NCBI GenBank assembly: GCA_030549495.1
Contig: JAUIRK010000905.1
Span: forward strand, 129,001-193,000
DNA from: Nectonema munidae
Lineage: Eukaryota > Nematomorpha > Nectonematoida > Nectonematidae
Direction: 5' to 3'
DNA length: 64,000 nucleotides
Both the position numbers and the translations under genes were made by a program. Numbering within the stretch: the stretch's first letter is position 1; every line of letters begins with the position of its first letter. Shown in pieces: positions 36,836 to 50,400 of the stretch. The notes beneath the pieces were generated by a model that was not told the DNA's origin, made no database searches, and was given only the letters and a program-made list of their open reading frames with translations.

Positions 36836-37665
36836 AATGGGTGTTTGATTTTAAGTTGTCAAGTTCAGCTTATCTGCCACTAAGGGCAAAGATTATGTTG
36901 TACAGATCAGTAGTTGAATCTACAATGACCTACTCAATAGTTAATTGGGGACATGGTAATCTCAATAATATTATGACAATTCAAAAAAAAATTGTTCGCT
37001 GTATCATTGGATTAAGATACAACGCACACACACAAGTGACATATTCAGGCAGTTAGAAATTTTGACTGTTATAGATATATTCATTTTCCAGGTTATAAAG
37101 TTAGCATTTAAATATTTCGCAGGCCAGGTCCCATTGTCCTTAAAAGATTTTTTTGTCTTTTCTGGAGCCTTTTATAATTATGAATGTAGACACCCTCTCA
37201 AACTTTATGTTTTTCGTCCTAAAAATAAAAAATATGAACAAGCCATTGTCTTTAAAGTTCCCAAATACTGGAATACTTTGATTCGATTAATAGAGGAAAA
37301 TATTGAGGATTCATATTCGAAACTTTTGCTTAAGATCAAAAATTACTTACTTAGTCATTACGTAATCTCTTGTAGTCCAACTTGCTATATCTGTAATAGG
37401 TCTTAAATAATGTATAACTATCGATTTTTTTTCCTGTATATTATGTTCATATTTACATGATTTTTCATTCGATCTACATTTCATATCAACCATCATACCA
37501 ACACAATTTGTAATTTATTTAACTTCATGTTTCCTACATTTAATTTGAGCAATACTGAGAGCGACTTTAATTAGTCTTGAGTATGCTCATGGATTTTTTC
37601 TCTTACTGTTTTATTTCTTCAAATATGCTTTTTATGTACAATAAATCTTTCTTTCTTTCAGTAAA
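36836..37665 (+). mobile_element. LINE 3' end relic, opposite strand
   Basis: Plus-strand segments at 36841-37056 and 37062-37406 read 'LRAKIMLYRSVVESTMTYSI' and then 'MTIQKKIVRCIIGLR', the usual post-RT block of LINE ORF2 (LY.A...S...YGI..WG....L...QKK..R.I). A stop near 37057 and a frame change separate the segments. The 3' untranslated part ends in 'aataaatctttctttctttc', a (CTTT)n-type tail. It meets the minus-strand LINE head to head. Confidence 0.75.
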
Positions 37666-38237
37666 AATATTAGAAAAGAATCAACATTCTTAATAAGCTT
37701 TCCGGAAGGGGGTTGATAATATCGTCTAAATCCATAAATAAAATAAAATGGTTAAGATGATAGGTTCAACTAGAAGTTTACATTTTTATGCCGAGAATGA
37801 TTGATTTTTTAAAAATATTATGCCAATACTTAGTTTTATAATTTTAATAACTAACAACAAATAAAATATTCAATTTTATATTAAATTTATTTTGTTAACC
37901 TTCGTTGAAAATATTAGAATTTTAATTTAAAATGTGGGTTTTCTCTTGTTTTTAACAAAGTTTTGGAATCCATACTAAGGAAATCAAATCAACTGTTCTA
38001 AGAGCTCTTTTAAGGATATATTAAGGGATAAAACCTGCTAATAAAGAACTCTCCCACCTGTGACAATCAAGATAACATGGGCATCATGTCTGATATGGTT
38101 AATTTTTGTATATTTATTAGATTATTCAGCACAATTGTACAATGCAAGATACTTTTAAAGTCTATCAAAGGAGTTTAGGGTGATCTTTTTCGTTATTCTT
38201 TTTATTTACAATTTTAATCGTTGATATATTTTATTAG

Positions 38238-38400
38238 AGCGTTTGTTCAGTCCATCAATGAACTGACTTCTTACTTTGTTCCCAGGCAAGACTCCGTTAT
38301 GTCGGTATTTTCTTCGAATCTCATTTTTATAAATAATAATCATCGTTTCAATATTTTAGAATGGCATAACTTTGCTCATCTGTTTGTTGAAAGAAGTTTG
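38238..38400 (+). CDS. ACAP BAR-domain exon (3' edge unresolved)
   Basis: After acceptor 'tattttattag', the reading [13 protein letters not shown] ... '[20 protein letters not shown]' aligns with the ACAP2 BAR stretch QFMNGIRDLAQYS...KFSDSLQEMINFHTILF. The frame stays open to 38463. No strong donor in the phase required by the next exon at 39903 was found, so an extra exon may lie between. Earlier BAR exons are not visible in the 37.7-38.2 kb interval. Confidence 0.5.
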
Positions 38401-41400
38401 TTGTTATCACGAAGTATTTATTCATCTATTTCCCAGAGATATTTTAAAAACCTATTAAATTAAACCTATTTTAAACCAAAAAATCATTAAAAAAATTAAA
38501 CCAATGAAAAATGCTCTCTTAAACCGATCAATTGTATCCAAATACCAAGTAACAACTTTTTTAAATAATTTAGATTAGACTCTTATATTTTTTTAGAATC
38601 TTTTGAAAAACATCAACCAATCAATCACAAAATACATACTTGATTTCACTGAGGAGTAAGTTTTTTAATATTAAAAATAAAGCTTTATCTTTACACTTAC
38701 CTCAGCTATAAAGAATATGATCTTGCTCAGAATTAAATCATTTTTTTCAACAATACTAACTAAAATAAATTTACTATACAATAATTAATAACTAGATAAA
38801 TTTGTTCCTGGGAGATTTGACCTAATTACCAATGCGATGATGTATATTCTTAAACTTATCATCTTAATCCGTTGCCACAGAAAATTCCCTTCTACGGCGC
38901 TCTTGTTTCATGATTTGACCTTCGACGAACTCGTTATTTTGTTAGGACAATCCTCACAATTATCCTTTTTTGATATTGTTTCTTTACTTGGACACTTTCT
39001 AAGTTGTTTTCTTTTACTTCATTTACATTTGATTTCATAGTGTCCTACAATAAGGAAGAACTTGATATCTCGTTTGTCGGATATTCGCCCACAAATTAAC
39101 TTTCCATTTTCCGGTCTAGCGTTAGATTTATCTCGGATAACCGGATTTCTGACGGATTAGCCAGATATTGCACAACTATTTTTTTTAAAAGAATAACAAA
39201 AAATTATATTTTCATTATAGGTCTTTTCTATTTCTATATTACAGTCCCAAAATTTTGTTACCATTCCTTGATATCAACTAAAGCGCATCATATTATCTTA
39301 GTTAAAATTTATTGTAATTTGATTTGATACAACAACGTGTAAAATTTAATTGATAGGGAACTAGGGTTGACGACGAGATACCTCACATTTACATCGCCAC
39401 TTTTGAAAAATTCTAGAAGTGTTACTTTTCGTTTTATTTTTGCACATTTATCAATAAATGCATGCTTGCTGTTATTCGGCTATCCGGTTTCATCGCTATT
39501 TGCTTCATCCCTAACTTGCAGTATTCAAAATGAACGTCATATGTGTAAATGGAAGACTTTTCTCTGACAACGATTCACTCTATATATTGTAATCAGACAT
39601 ATTAGCTCTTTGAGGACCAGTGTGACACCGATGTACAATGAAATGAAAGTCATCTGCTTTAAAATTGCATTGAAAAAAAGAGACGCTTAGTCTTAAAAAT
39701 TCTGGTCCTCACAGGGTTAACCGAATCAGTTTGCCGATTCGGAGGGAAAACATCCACTCCCACTCCAACTTTAAATACTTAAAAACCTAATAAATATAAT
39801 GCCATCTCTACACTTCTCGTTTTAGGAATTTGGATAAAAGCTAAATGTCTTCCAATACCTTGGCATTTGTTTATTATAATTTTATTTTGATCTATTTTTG
39901 AGCCAAATCCAACCTGTTTTCGAGTGTAAACGAGCTTATGAGAAATTAGCACTTGATTTGGACACTGCCTTTTTGCGAAATGCGAACATAAGCAAAACTA
40001 AGCCAAATGACTGTATCGAAGTTTCAAACAGTTTGCGTGCCATCCAATCTTATTATGGGCATGCAGCTATAGACTACGTTTATCAGGTACCTCTATTTTA
40101 TTCGCCAGCTCTTCTACGTTTTGAGAAGATTCTGTTTTTTAGATAAATAAAGTTCATGCAAAGATACGCGCTACTCTCTTCGATTTCGTATGAGCACTAC
40201 TTTTATTATCATCGTCATGCTTTTCATATATCCCGCTCCATTTTGCTTTTTTTCTTTATCCCCATCTTTTCGCCTTCTTTCTTATCATCTCACCAACTCT
40301 TCCTTTATTTTCTCATCCTTCGTTCTTTATGCCGCTCTTGTGCTAATCCTCTATTTATGCAGGCTATGCTTCATATGCCCAAAAAGTTTATTTCTCCTAC
40401 TTTAGTAAAAATTTAAAAAATTTCTTCAAAATTCAAAACAATTATTTAATTTGATACAAATTCGAAAAGTTTCCTTTAGCACTTTTAAATGACTTTTTTA
40501 TTTCCAAATAATTAAAAATGATCTCCTAATTTGAATAATGCAATTTCTTTCTCTATCCTAGATTGGCTTTTTGCCACGATGCATATTTTTGAGATGTATT
40601 TGTTTCAGTGGGATATTGTATTCTCGAAAAAATAATTGCATAGTATATACTATTTTTGATTATGTTTTGATTAAATTACAGCGATGATTGTCTTGTCTGT
40701 GTTTCTATCATAATTAGACCAATAAATATTGCCTGGTAAGGTGTGAAATGGAATCTTTAAAATTCTTAGCATTTGAAACTAAAAATCATATTAAATTTAA
40801 ATATATAATTATCAAAATTTAAATGCCCATATTTTTTCCTACAATGAAAGAACTTAAAATTTTATATATTATTTCTAGCCATATGTAGAAGCCTGCAAAA
40901 AGCCAACAGTACCTCATGGTGGATTTTTGCGGGTTGGCTGAAATTACACTGGGTTATCGCTGCTGCTGCGAAAGTGTAACAAAATTCTACACTTTTCCCT
41001 TTATGGAAATACTCTCTTAGTTTAAACAAAGCCTTGTTTTGAACTGATAGATTATACTCATATAAAGATAATATAATAGGGGCTAACAACAACAACAACA
41101 ACTTAAAATTTTATCCAATTCAAAAAAAACTAAAGACAATTTAGAACTTACAATTTAATTTCGCAAAAACCATATTTCCATTAGATTAATGCGATGTAGT
41201 ATTTTAATTAAATTATCATAATCCTATTTTTCTGGTTAAAGTTTATATTTTTGCAAAACATTATAATTGCAACTCCTCAATTATCTCAAAAAGTTTTCTT
41301 TAAATATTTTAAAATTTAGATATTTAGTCATGAATCATATTCTAAATTAAGACTGTTGTTGGGCCTGCGATGTGTCTAATTAAGAGATGTTGATTTGCTT

Positions 41401-44400
41401 CCATATGGGCAAGATGTTTACTCACATCATGAAATGGGCAATGATTAAACAATGATAAAATGAATTTGATTTTTTTTGTCATTTTTCCAAAATTTCAGGA
41501 GAATTTTACGCCTAATATGGAAACAGATTGATAAATGTAACACATGTAATCGAAATGTGCATTTTTTAAATGTGGTTTGCAAAGCTTAGCATATGTTTCC
41601 ACGCAGCCGCTCTTTCTAGGCCTTTCAGATTGTTTTCAGATAATTTATGTTATTTTGAATATGTGCATATATATTTTTTATCTATTATGGTATGCTTTAA
41701 TTTAGTGATACATTTTATTAATTATTATTATTATTAATTCTAAACTTTTGATATTACATATTCCTTATATAAAAACATGTATTTAAGTATTTTTGCCACT
41801 TAAAATAATTTTTGTACTAGCGCCGTTTTGATCAGTGCTGGTTTTGCTATAACGTGGTTTTTATTTTTTAATTTTATTTTATTTTTAAATTTATGATGTA
41901 AAAATAATTTTTTTACATCTAATTTATAGTTTTTTTGAGCGAAGCAGTTTCATTGAAACGCATTATTATAAATAGACCTGCAACAACGCGGTTTTGCATA
42001 GTGCGGACGTTGATCGCGATCAATTAACCGCGTTATGCAAGGACTTTCTGTACTTTTAAAACCTATTATAATTCACAAGAGGTTTTAACCAAAGTAATAT
42101 AAGCTTTATATTTTTTGATATTTAACTGAGCACCCTATCTTGACTCTTTTATTTTTAGTTTATTTCAATAATCAATAACTTTACTAGTTATTTTACGAAT
42201 GGAACTGAATACTTCCTCAATCAAAGAGATGATATTCAGAAGTTTTCCAGCCAAGTATGCCTTTGACGAACAACATGCATATATTTTTTAATTTGAATTT
42301 TCCATTTATTTTTAAAGATAGACTTAGCTAAAGAACTCTCAATTAGCGCCTTAAACGAAATGGAAGAAGGACTTGATTCCGTCAGAGAAAATGTTTTACT
42401 CTAGATATATCCACCTTTTATGAAAATTTTTTATTTACTATTTTTTTAGGAAATTTGCTCAAGTAGTTTAAATAATCAAAATTTCCATTCTTATATTGAT
42501 TTATCTCAAAGTCCTTCACTCAAAATGTCTGGTTATTTATTTAAAAGATCCTCTGGACATTTTAAATCTTGGAACAGGTAAGTGATATTAAGCATCTTTT
42601 CTAAATTAAATGATCTGTACTACACATGGTATAAATCTAATAGAAGGCCCTTTTCTATCTTTATTTGCAAATAGGGTTTATAGGGCACCAGACACTCATC
42701 TTCATGAGATACTTTTCTTGCCTAAACCATTTGTTCTCAGAAAGGGGGGAACCACCTTTTGTAATTTGAATTGAAACTACCTTTTTATATAAAAATATGT
42801 GTCATCTTGACTTTGAGGTTAAATAGGTTTTTTGAAGATATTATTATAAAAAGATTTGTAAACGGAGACAATTTTTGTTTTTGTAGAGTCGATAATTGTG
42901 GACTAACGTTGCTAACAGATTAAAGAAGATCCAGCTATTTATAATTTGCCCGAATTATTGTTTGGTGTAATATAATGATTGACTTCTATTATTACACTTT
43001 TTTGATTTTAGGAGGTGGTTTGTCATTCAAAACAACCAACTTGTTTATTACAAGATAAATGAGTGTAGTAGTGATGATTCAGACGAATTACGACTCACAA
43101 TCATGGAAAATGATTTGAGATTGTGTACGGTTAAAGAATGCGAAGATATCGACAGACGTTTCTGCTTTGAAGTCATATCACCTTTAAAGTAAATATCTTA
43201 TCACAATTCTAGTAAAAAATAATTAATACACTCTAGGTTAATAATTTCCCTTAATGAAATACGCTTAACTTGCTCTCGTATTTTTGTAGAAAGAAAGTTT
43301 GCTGAATTTCTTCTTATCTGCCTGTGCACTGTATATGTGTCATTAAAATTTTTTTGCAGCACCAACTTAATTTTGCCTATCTCCATAGAAAATTGGAAAA
43401 TATTCATTATTGCCTAGTAACGATGGGACGATGGCGAAAATTTTTATCTATTTCGATTTCAATGCCAAGTAAAAATGGATGCTGACGTTAAAAAAATCTA
43501 TTTATTTTAATGGGCCTGCTGTCTACTTTTCAATTTGACATATTATGAATATTTAGTATGCGATACCTTACCCAAAATATTTCTTTAAGGAGTCACGTGC
43601 TGCAAACGGATTCTAGTTTTCTTCGTGCTTCCTGGATCAAAGCTCTTCAAGTTGGAATAAGTGAGGCCTTTACTTTGGCTTCTTCTAAAGCCGAATTAAG
43701 TGGTTCAAGTCGAGCAGAGTATTCCGCATCAGTAAATTCCTATATTACTTCCTTCAATCTTTATGGTCTTCTTCCCCAGGTGGTCCAAAACCGTGTATTT
43801 TAAACTGAATGAGATCTTTTTAACTTCTAATGATGAAACTTAGAAGAAGTTTTGATGACTTTACTTTGACATTAGGGCCACTTTTTCCAATAAATATTTC
43901 ATTTATAACGATTTTTTTCTAGAACCCTTTTATTGCTACTACCTACTTGTAAAAGTATTAGCTAATGTGCTGATTGATAAAATCATTCCAGTAAGTCACC
44001 AGGGCAAACAATTTTTGACTTGAAAAATCCTATTTTTTTGACTTTTTAATCAAAAAATGTTGACTTTTTTGACCTGTTCCGCGCAATTTTTGACCTAAAG
44101 AAAAATATGAAATTTTTTCAATTAAATAGACTCGTTTATTTTAGATTAAAAATGTTAACTAAACTAACTTTAAAAATAATATTTAATATTTTTGGTTCTT
44201 TAGAAATAGTTTTTTAAATTTTTGTTGAACTAAAAAATTTATTTTTGAACTTTATGACAAAAAATTCTAAAAAAAAACAAGAAAAAATTGTTAAAACTAA
44301 TTTTAAATTGATTCCCAATGACTTTTTGTTTTTTTTAATGTTTTTTGACTTTATGAATTTTATTCTCCTTGAAAGGAGTGCATCTTCAAAATTTTTAAAA

Positions 44401-47400
44401 GGATGTTTTACTCAAAATTTTTATTTTTATATTTTCTTACTTTATTTCAGATTTTTATTACAACATAATTAAAAAAAATGTATGGTGAATATAAAATCAT
44501 TAATAGACATTAAAAATTAGGAAATAAAACTGTTCAAATTCAAGTTATGAATGATAAATTAAACAGGAAATAATGAAAATATTTTGATTTTTGGTTTTCT
44601 AAAGACAGTTTTACACTAAATAAAGTTTTGACTTTTTATTGACTTTATTTACCTAAAAAAATCCAAAAACAGAAGATATTATAGTTCAAACTAGTTTAAA
44701 ATTAGCTTACCGTGACTTTTTGTTCTTTTTTTTTAAAAAATTAACTTTTAACTTTATTGACTTATTTTCGCAAATTACTAAAATTACTAAAATTCTGCAA
44801 ATACGAGACTATTATTTTTAATGCAAATTATATAGTAAAATGACATCTATTTCTTATGATGTTTTTGATTGCAATAATAATAATCATCAAAGATGTCAAC
44901 GCATACAGTCTCTAAACAGAGGTCTCTTTTGCTTCTATTATTTAATATGAAAAGAATATGCCTTATTTCTCTTTCTTTCTTTATTGTTTAATGTTCTTCT
45001 ACCTTAGAACTAAAGATCTAATTCATTTTCGTTTTGTTACCACTTATTACATTCCTCGTTTATTAAGTTCTTTTTATAATTTTCTCTTAATTTTCCCAAA
45101 TAATATCATTCATTTATGTCTTTTTTGTTTCTTTTTTAAAATAATTGATCCTTGGTTTAACTGTTAATTATAATCATTTCTAATAAATTTAACCTAAAAC
45201 AAAGTTGATTTGGTAAAAAACAACTAAATATTGAATTATCTCAATTAAGTAATTCTTTGCATCCTAGCTGAAAAGTTGATTTATCATTTTAAAACACACT
45301 TTTTCTGATTAATTTTTCTGTTAAATGTATTTAAAAAGTCTCTTATTAGCTTTACTGAAACATGTCCTCTATTTATTTATACAAAGATACTCATTATTTT
45401 GTAACTTTGCTTTTATGTAAAACTTTCCTTAAATAACATTATGGTAATTTTATTTGTTTTAACTTTAAAGTGTACTATTAACTATCTAAATATTTTTTTT
45501 CATTTTAGGGCATTAATTCTTATAGAAATTTTATTTCTTTTTTAAGCAAGTGTTATATTCTAAAAAGTCTTCTCTTCAAAATTTTACTTGTGAGCAATCA
45601 AGTGAGATTCCAGACGAATCTTTACCACCATCAATGTAATTTAACGTTTACTTTTAATAGATCTTTTACACATACCTTTCCATCATTATCATCATCATCT
45701 TCCATTTGGTCATGAGAGCTTGGTTTTTATTCCATCTAGCCAGGGTTGGCCAGTTGTCTGTATCGAAGTCTACATCTATTTCTTGCAGCGGAGTCTCTAG
45801 CAAAAACCTTCATGACGTCAGTTATGAAAATATATGGAGCAAAGGTTTTGCGGCCCGATGTCCTTGTTGGCGTCACCCGCAGTTTTCGACAGTCGGCGTA
45901 GCCTTTACCTAAATAACCCTACAGCTAGTGTAGACCGTTGTCCTTGCGATGGAACGAGGATCAACACGTCAGTTTGATGAGCGCAGCAAGACTAGTGGCT
46001 TAGAGCTACAAGAGTTAACCAGGGCGACTTCTCCAAGTGCAAAAGTTCTACTTGTTTACACACATCTGTCACACTATACACATACTTTTTAATGTTAGAA
46101 TAGTTTTAGGAGTGGTTTTTGATATTTATTTGGTTTTTAATCTATCATTTTTCGTTTGAAAGAGTGTATAAATAACACATGTTTGTCTTTGTAAACTAAA
46201 TTTTTCTCTTTTATATTTTTTTCAGAAAAATGCATCACTACCTATAATATTAATTTTTAGTCTTTTACTAATTTAATTATAATCTTTTTCCACTTTTTTT
46301 TCTAAACCATTTATTCATTATTATCGTTCTTTTTTTGAGAAGCCTAAATTTAATTTTGATTATGTAGTTTGATAGTAAATTAACTTTGAATGAGCTTAAA
46401 TAATTTTATCTCTGCGAGCCGCACAAAAACCCTTTGGACCGCATGCAGCTCCGCTTCGTAGTTTACCCAACTCTCTTCTATAAGACGCGGTATAAACGAA
46501 TCAATGTCCATCCTAATATAGAAAAAAATTAAACGAATCCATGTCCATCCAAGATAGTTGAAAAGTATGACAATAGATCTTCATTCATATTCCAGACGTT
46601 TAGATTCCCAAATCACCTAACTAGCTATTTAGTTGGATGGGAATTACATTATTATTTCAATTGAAATAACTTTCCAATATATTGAACAAGTAGTCTTTTG
46701 TTATGAAAAAGAAATTGCAAAATAATCAAGCTAATTATAGAAATTGAGATTTTTCAATAAATTTTAATTCTTTTGCTTTCCACGAATCGAAAAATCTTCA
46801 TCATTCCATCTCTACTCTTCTCTTCTCATCAAGCAGCATGAGTGAAAAGTTTTATTTCTGATTCAATGCTAGGAAGCAAACTAAATCACTAGAATGAAGT
46901 TTTATTTCCGTTATCTGCTTTTTTGGCAATGGTGTTCGCATATAAACTCTTTAAATTAGATGGTGAATTCTTATTTTGGATCTGCGTATGTTGTATTTGA
47001 GTTCCGCATAAAGTATAAGGGTGCTATACTAAAGCACACTATAGGAAATATTGCCAACTTGAAAGTGTTGCTTTTTTTCTTAACCCTTTGCATACTCTTT
47101 GGTACATTTTTACCCTTCATTTACTTTAGTCGAAGAATCAACCTTCGATTGTTTACTCTTCTACTGTTTATTTATTTGAGATGATGTTTTCTTAGATGCC
47201 AATCATTCTTTAAATTTTCATTATAAGCTAATGATTGCCTATTAATAACAAATGTAGGGTATCATTTAAAAGGAATTATGAAATGTCAATTAGTAGATTT
47301 CCGCACTAAAATAAGTGCCTAATGTCATAAATTGGAGATACAAAATGAGGCATATATTTAGCATTGTCTGGATTAATTCAAATCTTTGTTCAACACTAGT

Positions 47401-50400
47401 CTTCCTTTGCCTCGTAGCTACATCCACATTTTTACATGAGGCATGAAAATATTTTGATTTATTTCGCCTTTTCTTGTTGTAACTAAGAAACTCACCGTAC
47501 CTCTCTTTACTAAAGTACACGAAGGTGCTTTAGGTGGTTAAGATTGATATCGTGTAATGTGTAATGCAAATTTGTGATATTGGACGTGGTTAACCGGTTA
47601 ACGGTCAGAGTCGACTATAGTGGACTTTACAAAAATAATATCGCCTGTGTTTATCAATGCTTTTTAATACAAATCTTCTGCTTTACATTAGATATCGTCT
47701 GATTATTTTGCTCAGGTAGGGGGTTAAATGTTTTCATTCATTTTATTAATTTTTTTATTTTTAAATTCTTCTCATTAAACAGGTGGCTTGCATTAGGAGT
47801 TTTTATTCGATCATTTGGATTTTAGATCTAAAATAATATAATTAGATGTTGGTAAGTTTAAAGTTTCCAATTCCTAGTTTCTCTCATTTCAAAAGATTCT
47901 AAGTGTAAATTTAAATTACTGAAACTATGCATATAATTAAATTATTTCTTATAAAAAAAATTGCTATTCAAATTTCACTATTTTTGCATCGCTTATCATC
48001 TCGGTACTCTTTGATTTCAAAATTTTTGAGAAAATCTCAAAAGGAAATCTCTTCGAATTTGAAGGAACCACTTTATTTATTTTTAATTCTTAATGTTTTA
48101 CTCCTTTTTCTAGTTCCAAAGTTTTAAGTCTTCCAGGAAATGACTTCTGTTGTGATTGCGGACGTTTGAAACCAGAGTGGGCTAGTATCAATCTTGGAAT
48201 AACCCTTTGCATTGAATGTTCGGCAATACATAGGTATGATTAAAAAATTGTTTTCCTCTACTCTTTCGAATACGTCGCATACTTTAAAGTTTATTATTTT
48301 TATCCAATCTCATCTACTAGGGCCAATAATAATATATCTTGCTTCAAATTTTGCAGGCTCTTTCTTTCAACTAGCAACATGACGTAAGAGAGCCGATTTT
48401 CTGATACACCGCTTAAATTTGCCACATACAGAAATGAGTTATTTGTTCTGTCATTTTGACTACATCTATTTATTTATGAATCGCTCTTCATTTGCTATTA
48501 TATTTTGGAATAGAGCTAGTCATGTTGCACAGATTTTAAAGAGACCGATTTTTTAAGTTCACTTAAGTGTTTTCCTCGTTTTGTCTCCAATAAAATTTAT
48601 TATTGTTTTCTTTTATTTCTGGGAAGACACGCCATACATGAATTGCCTTCATTTCCCCAAAATGATGGACTTATCTATACACTCTTGGATCTATGTTTTT
48701 GCTTACCTCTAATATGCATAATTAGCTTATTCATTTTTTATTTTTCACCCACTTCGACTGCCCATTAATTAATTTTATCACACCACTATCTTCATTTCAT
48801 TCACCATCTCTTAATGACTTTTTATTTAATTCTTTTTGTATAACATCCTTGATTTAGTTTTTTCTATAGAAATTTAGATTTCAATATTTTCAAAGATATT
48901 TTTGTGTTGGAAAACAGAAAATAATACTTTTCGGCTAAATGTATGAAATGAAAGAGTAATAAAGACAAGAAAGTGCGTAAAACAATGATTTATTCTTCAT
49001 ACCCTTATCTAAAAATGTCAGTTCCATAATATATAGAAGTTAGAAATATTAATTTTGAGCTAATTTATTTTTTTTTATCAATTAACTTCATTTTGCACGA
49101 AGATTCTACGATATGCTTTGCCGCACTTTGTCCCCAGTTTTAAATGTGTAAATCTATTTTATTTTTGGAAATCTGTTTTCTTCTTCAGAAGCCTTGGAGT
49201 GCATTTTTCCAAAGTTCGTTCACTCTTCTTGGATGACTGGGATGCAGAGCATGTAAAGATTCTTTACCATCTTGGTAATACTAAGGTGAATACAATATAT
49301 TTAGCCAAGTCTCCAAATAGTTTGAATCCTGCATGTTCTAGGTTTGTTACCCAATTGTACACTTCAATTTATACTCTTTGATTTATAAACATGAATTTTA
49401 GGGACTCTAAAGAAACTTGGATAAAGCAGAAGTACGTTTTAAAAAGTTTTCTGCCATGTACCGCGTGCTTTCATGCCAAAATGAAAGAATTTGATGAATG
49501 TCCACCAACCCTATCCTCCTCATTTTCGACACCTTCACTTCCAGCAGAAGTAGATGGAACTTGTTTCGGATCTTTCAACAATAATAGTAACAACGCGAAT
49601 GCATTACTCCCCTCTACTACTTTTACCAAAGGAAAAAAAGTTACAGCACTCTTGTCAAGCCAAAATTTCAATCAATCCTATTCTGAGACCTATGTACAGC
49701 ATTTACAAAAGTGTGTTTCAAGTACTCAGACAGGTACTACTTTCTTCTACTACTTTCATTCTTTCTGCTACTTTCATTTTTGAAGCTTCTTGTTGTTTTA
49801 TATTTTATTTAATCTATTAAGTTAGAACTCACTAACCATTGCAATCCAATTTTTAATTTATAAGAGCACTAATCTTATAGTTAAAAGTTTTACAGATCAC
49901 TAAATCAAAATATAAAGACTTTATTATTTTAGTAAACCAGTATATTAATAAAAATATGCGTTTAAAAACATGTTGACTAAAAACTTACAAACTCCTTGTT
50001 TTAGATATATGTTGAAAGCCTTATAAAACTCAAATAAAATAGGGTAAAGACAAAGGGTATTTAAAATATTCATAAAAAAATGATAACTTTTGAGTGTAGT
50101 ATGTGATTTTTTCAACGGATCACTGGCAGTGTTGGAAATCTCTGATTTTTCTTTTAAAAAACTTAGGTTTTGGATTTTTCCAAAAAAAAACTCTGGCTTT
50201 TATAGCGCAAAATTTGTTAGCTATAACTACACACAATATAAATTTCTAAGGTAATATTTGAATACGGTGTGTGAATTTGTATATTTTTATAATAATTATT
50301 ATGACATAACATAAAAAAATACAAAATACCTATGACAATAAATGTAAAAAAATATTGCTCTAGTTGACAAAATGAAGAATTGAAATATTGCAGCGGTAAA

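Noticed and set aside
40363-40404. Possible ACAP BAR exon ([14 protein letters not shown])
   Set aside because: Splice-like edges exist, but the exon at 42159-42254 gives a clearly better BAR alignment and joins in phase without it.
40862-41101. Minus-strand ORF rich in Leu/Ala beginning in a (TTG)n repeat
   Set aside because: Begins in a simple repeat, has no recognised motif and lies in an ACAP intron; probably chance or a repeat fragment.
43561-43589. Upstream start of the ACAP PH exon ([10 protein letters not shown])
   Set aside because: Using the acceptor at 43588 instead gives K-SHVLQ, which matches ACAP2 K-SCMLQ; the extra residues have no counterpart.
49471-49671. Minus-strand ORF opposite the ACAP exon
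   Set aside because: Shadow of the plus-strand coding exon 49402-49733.
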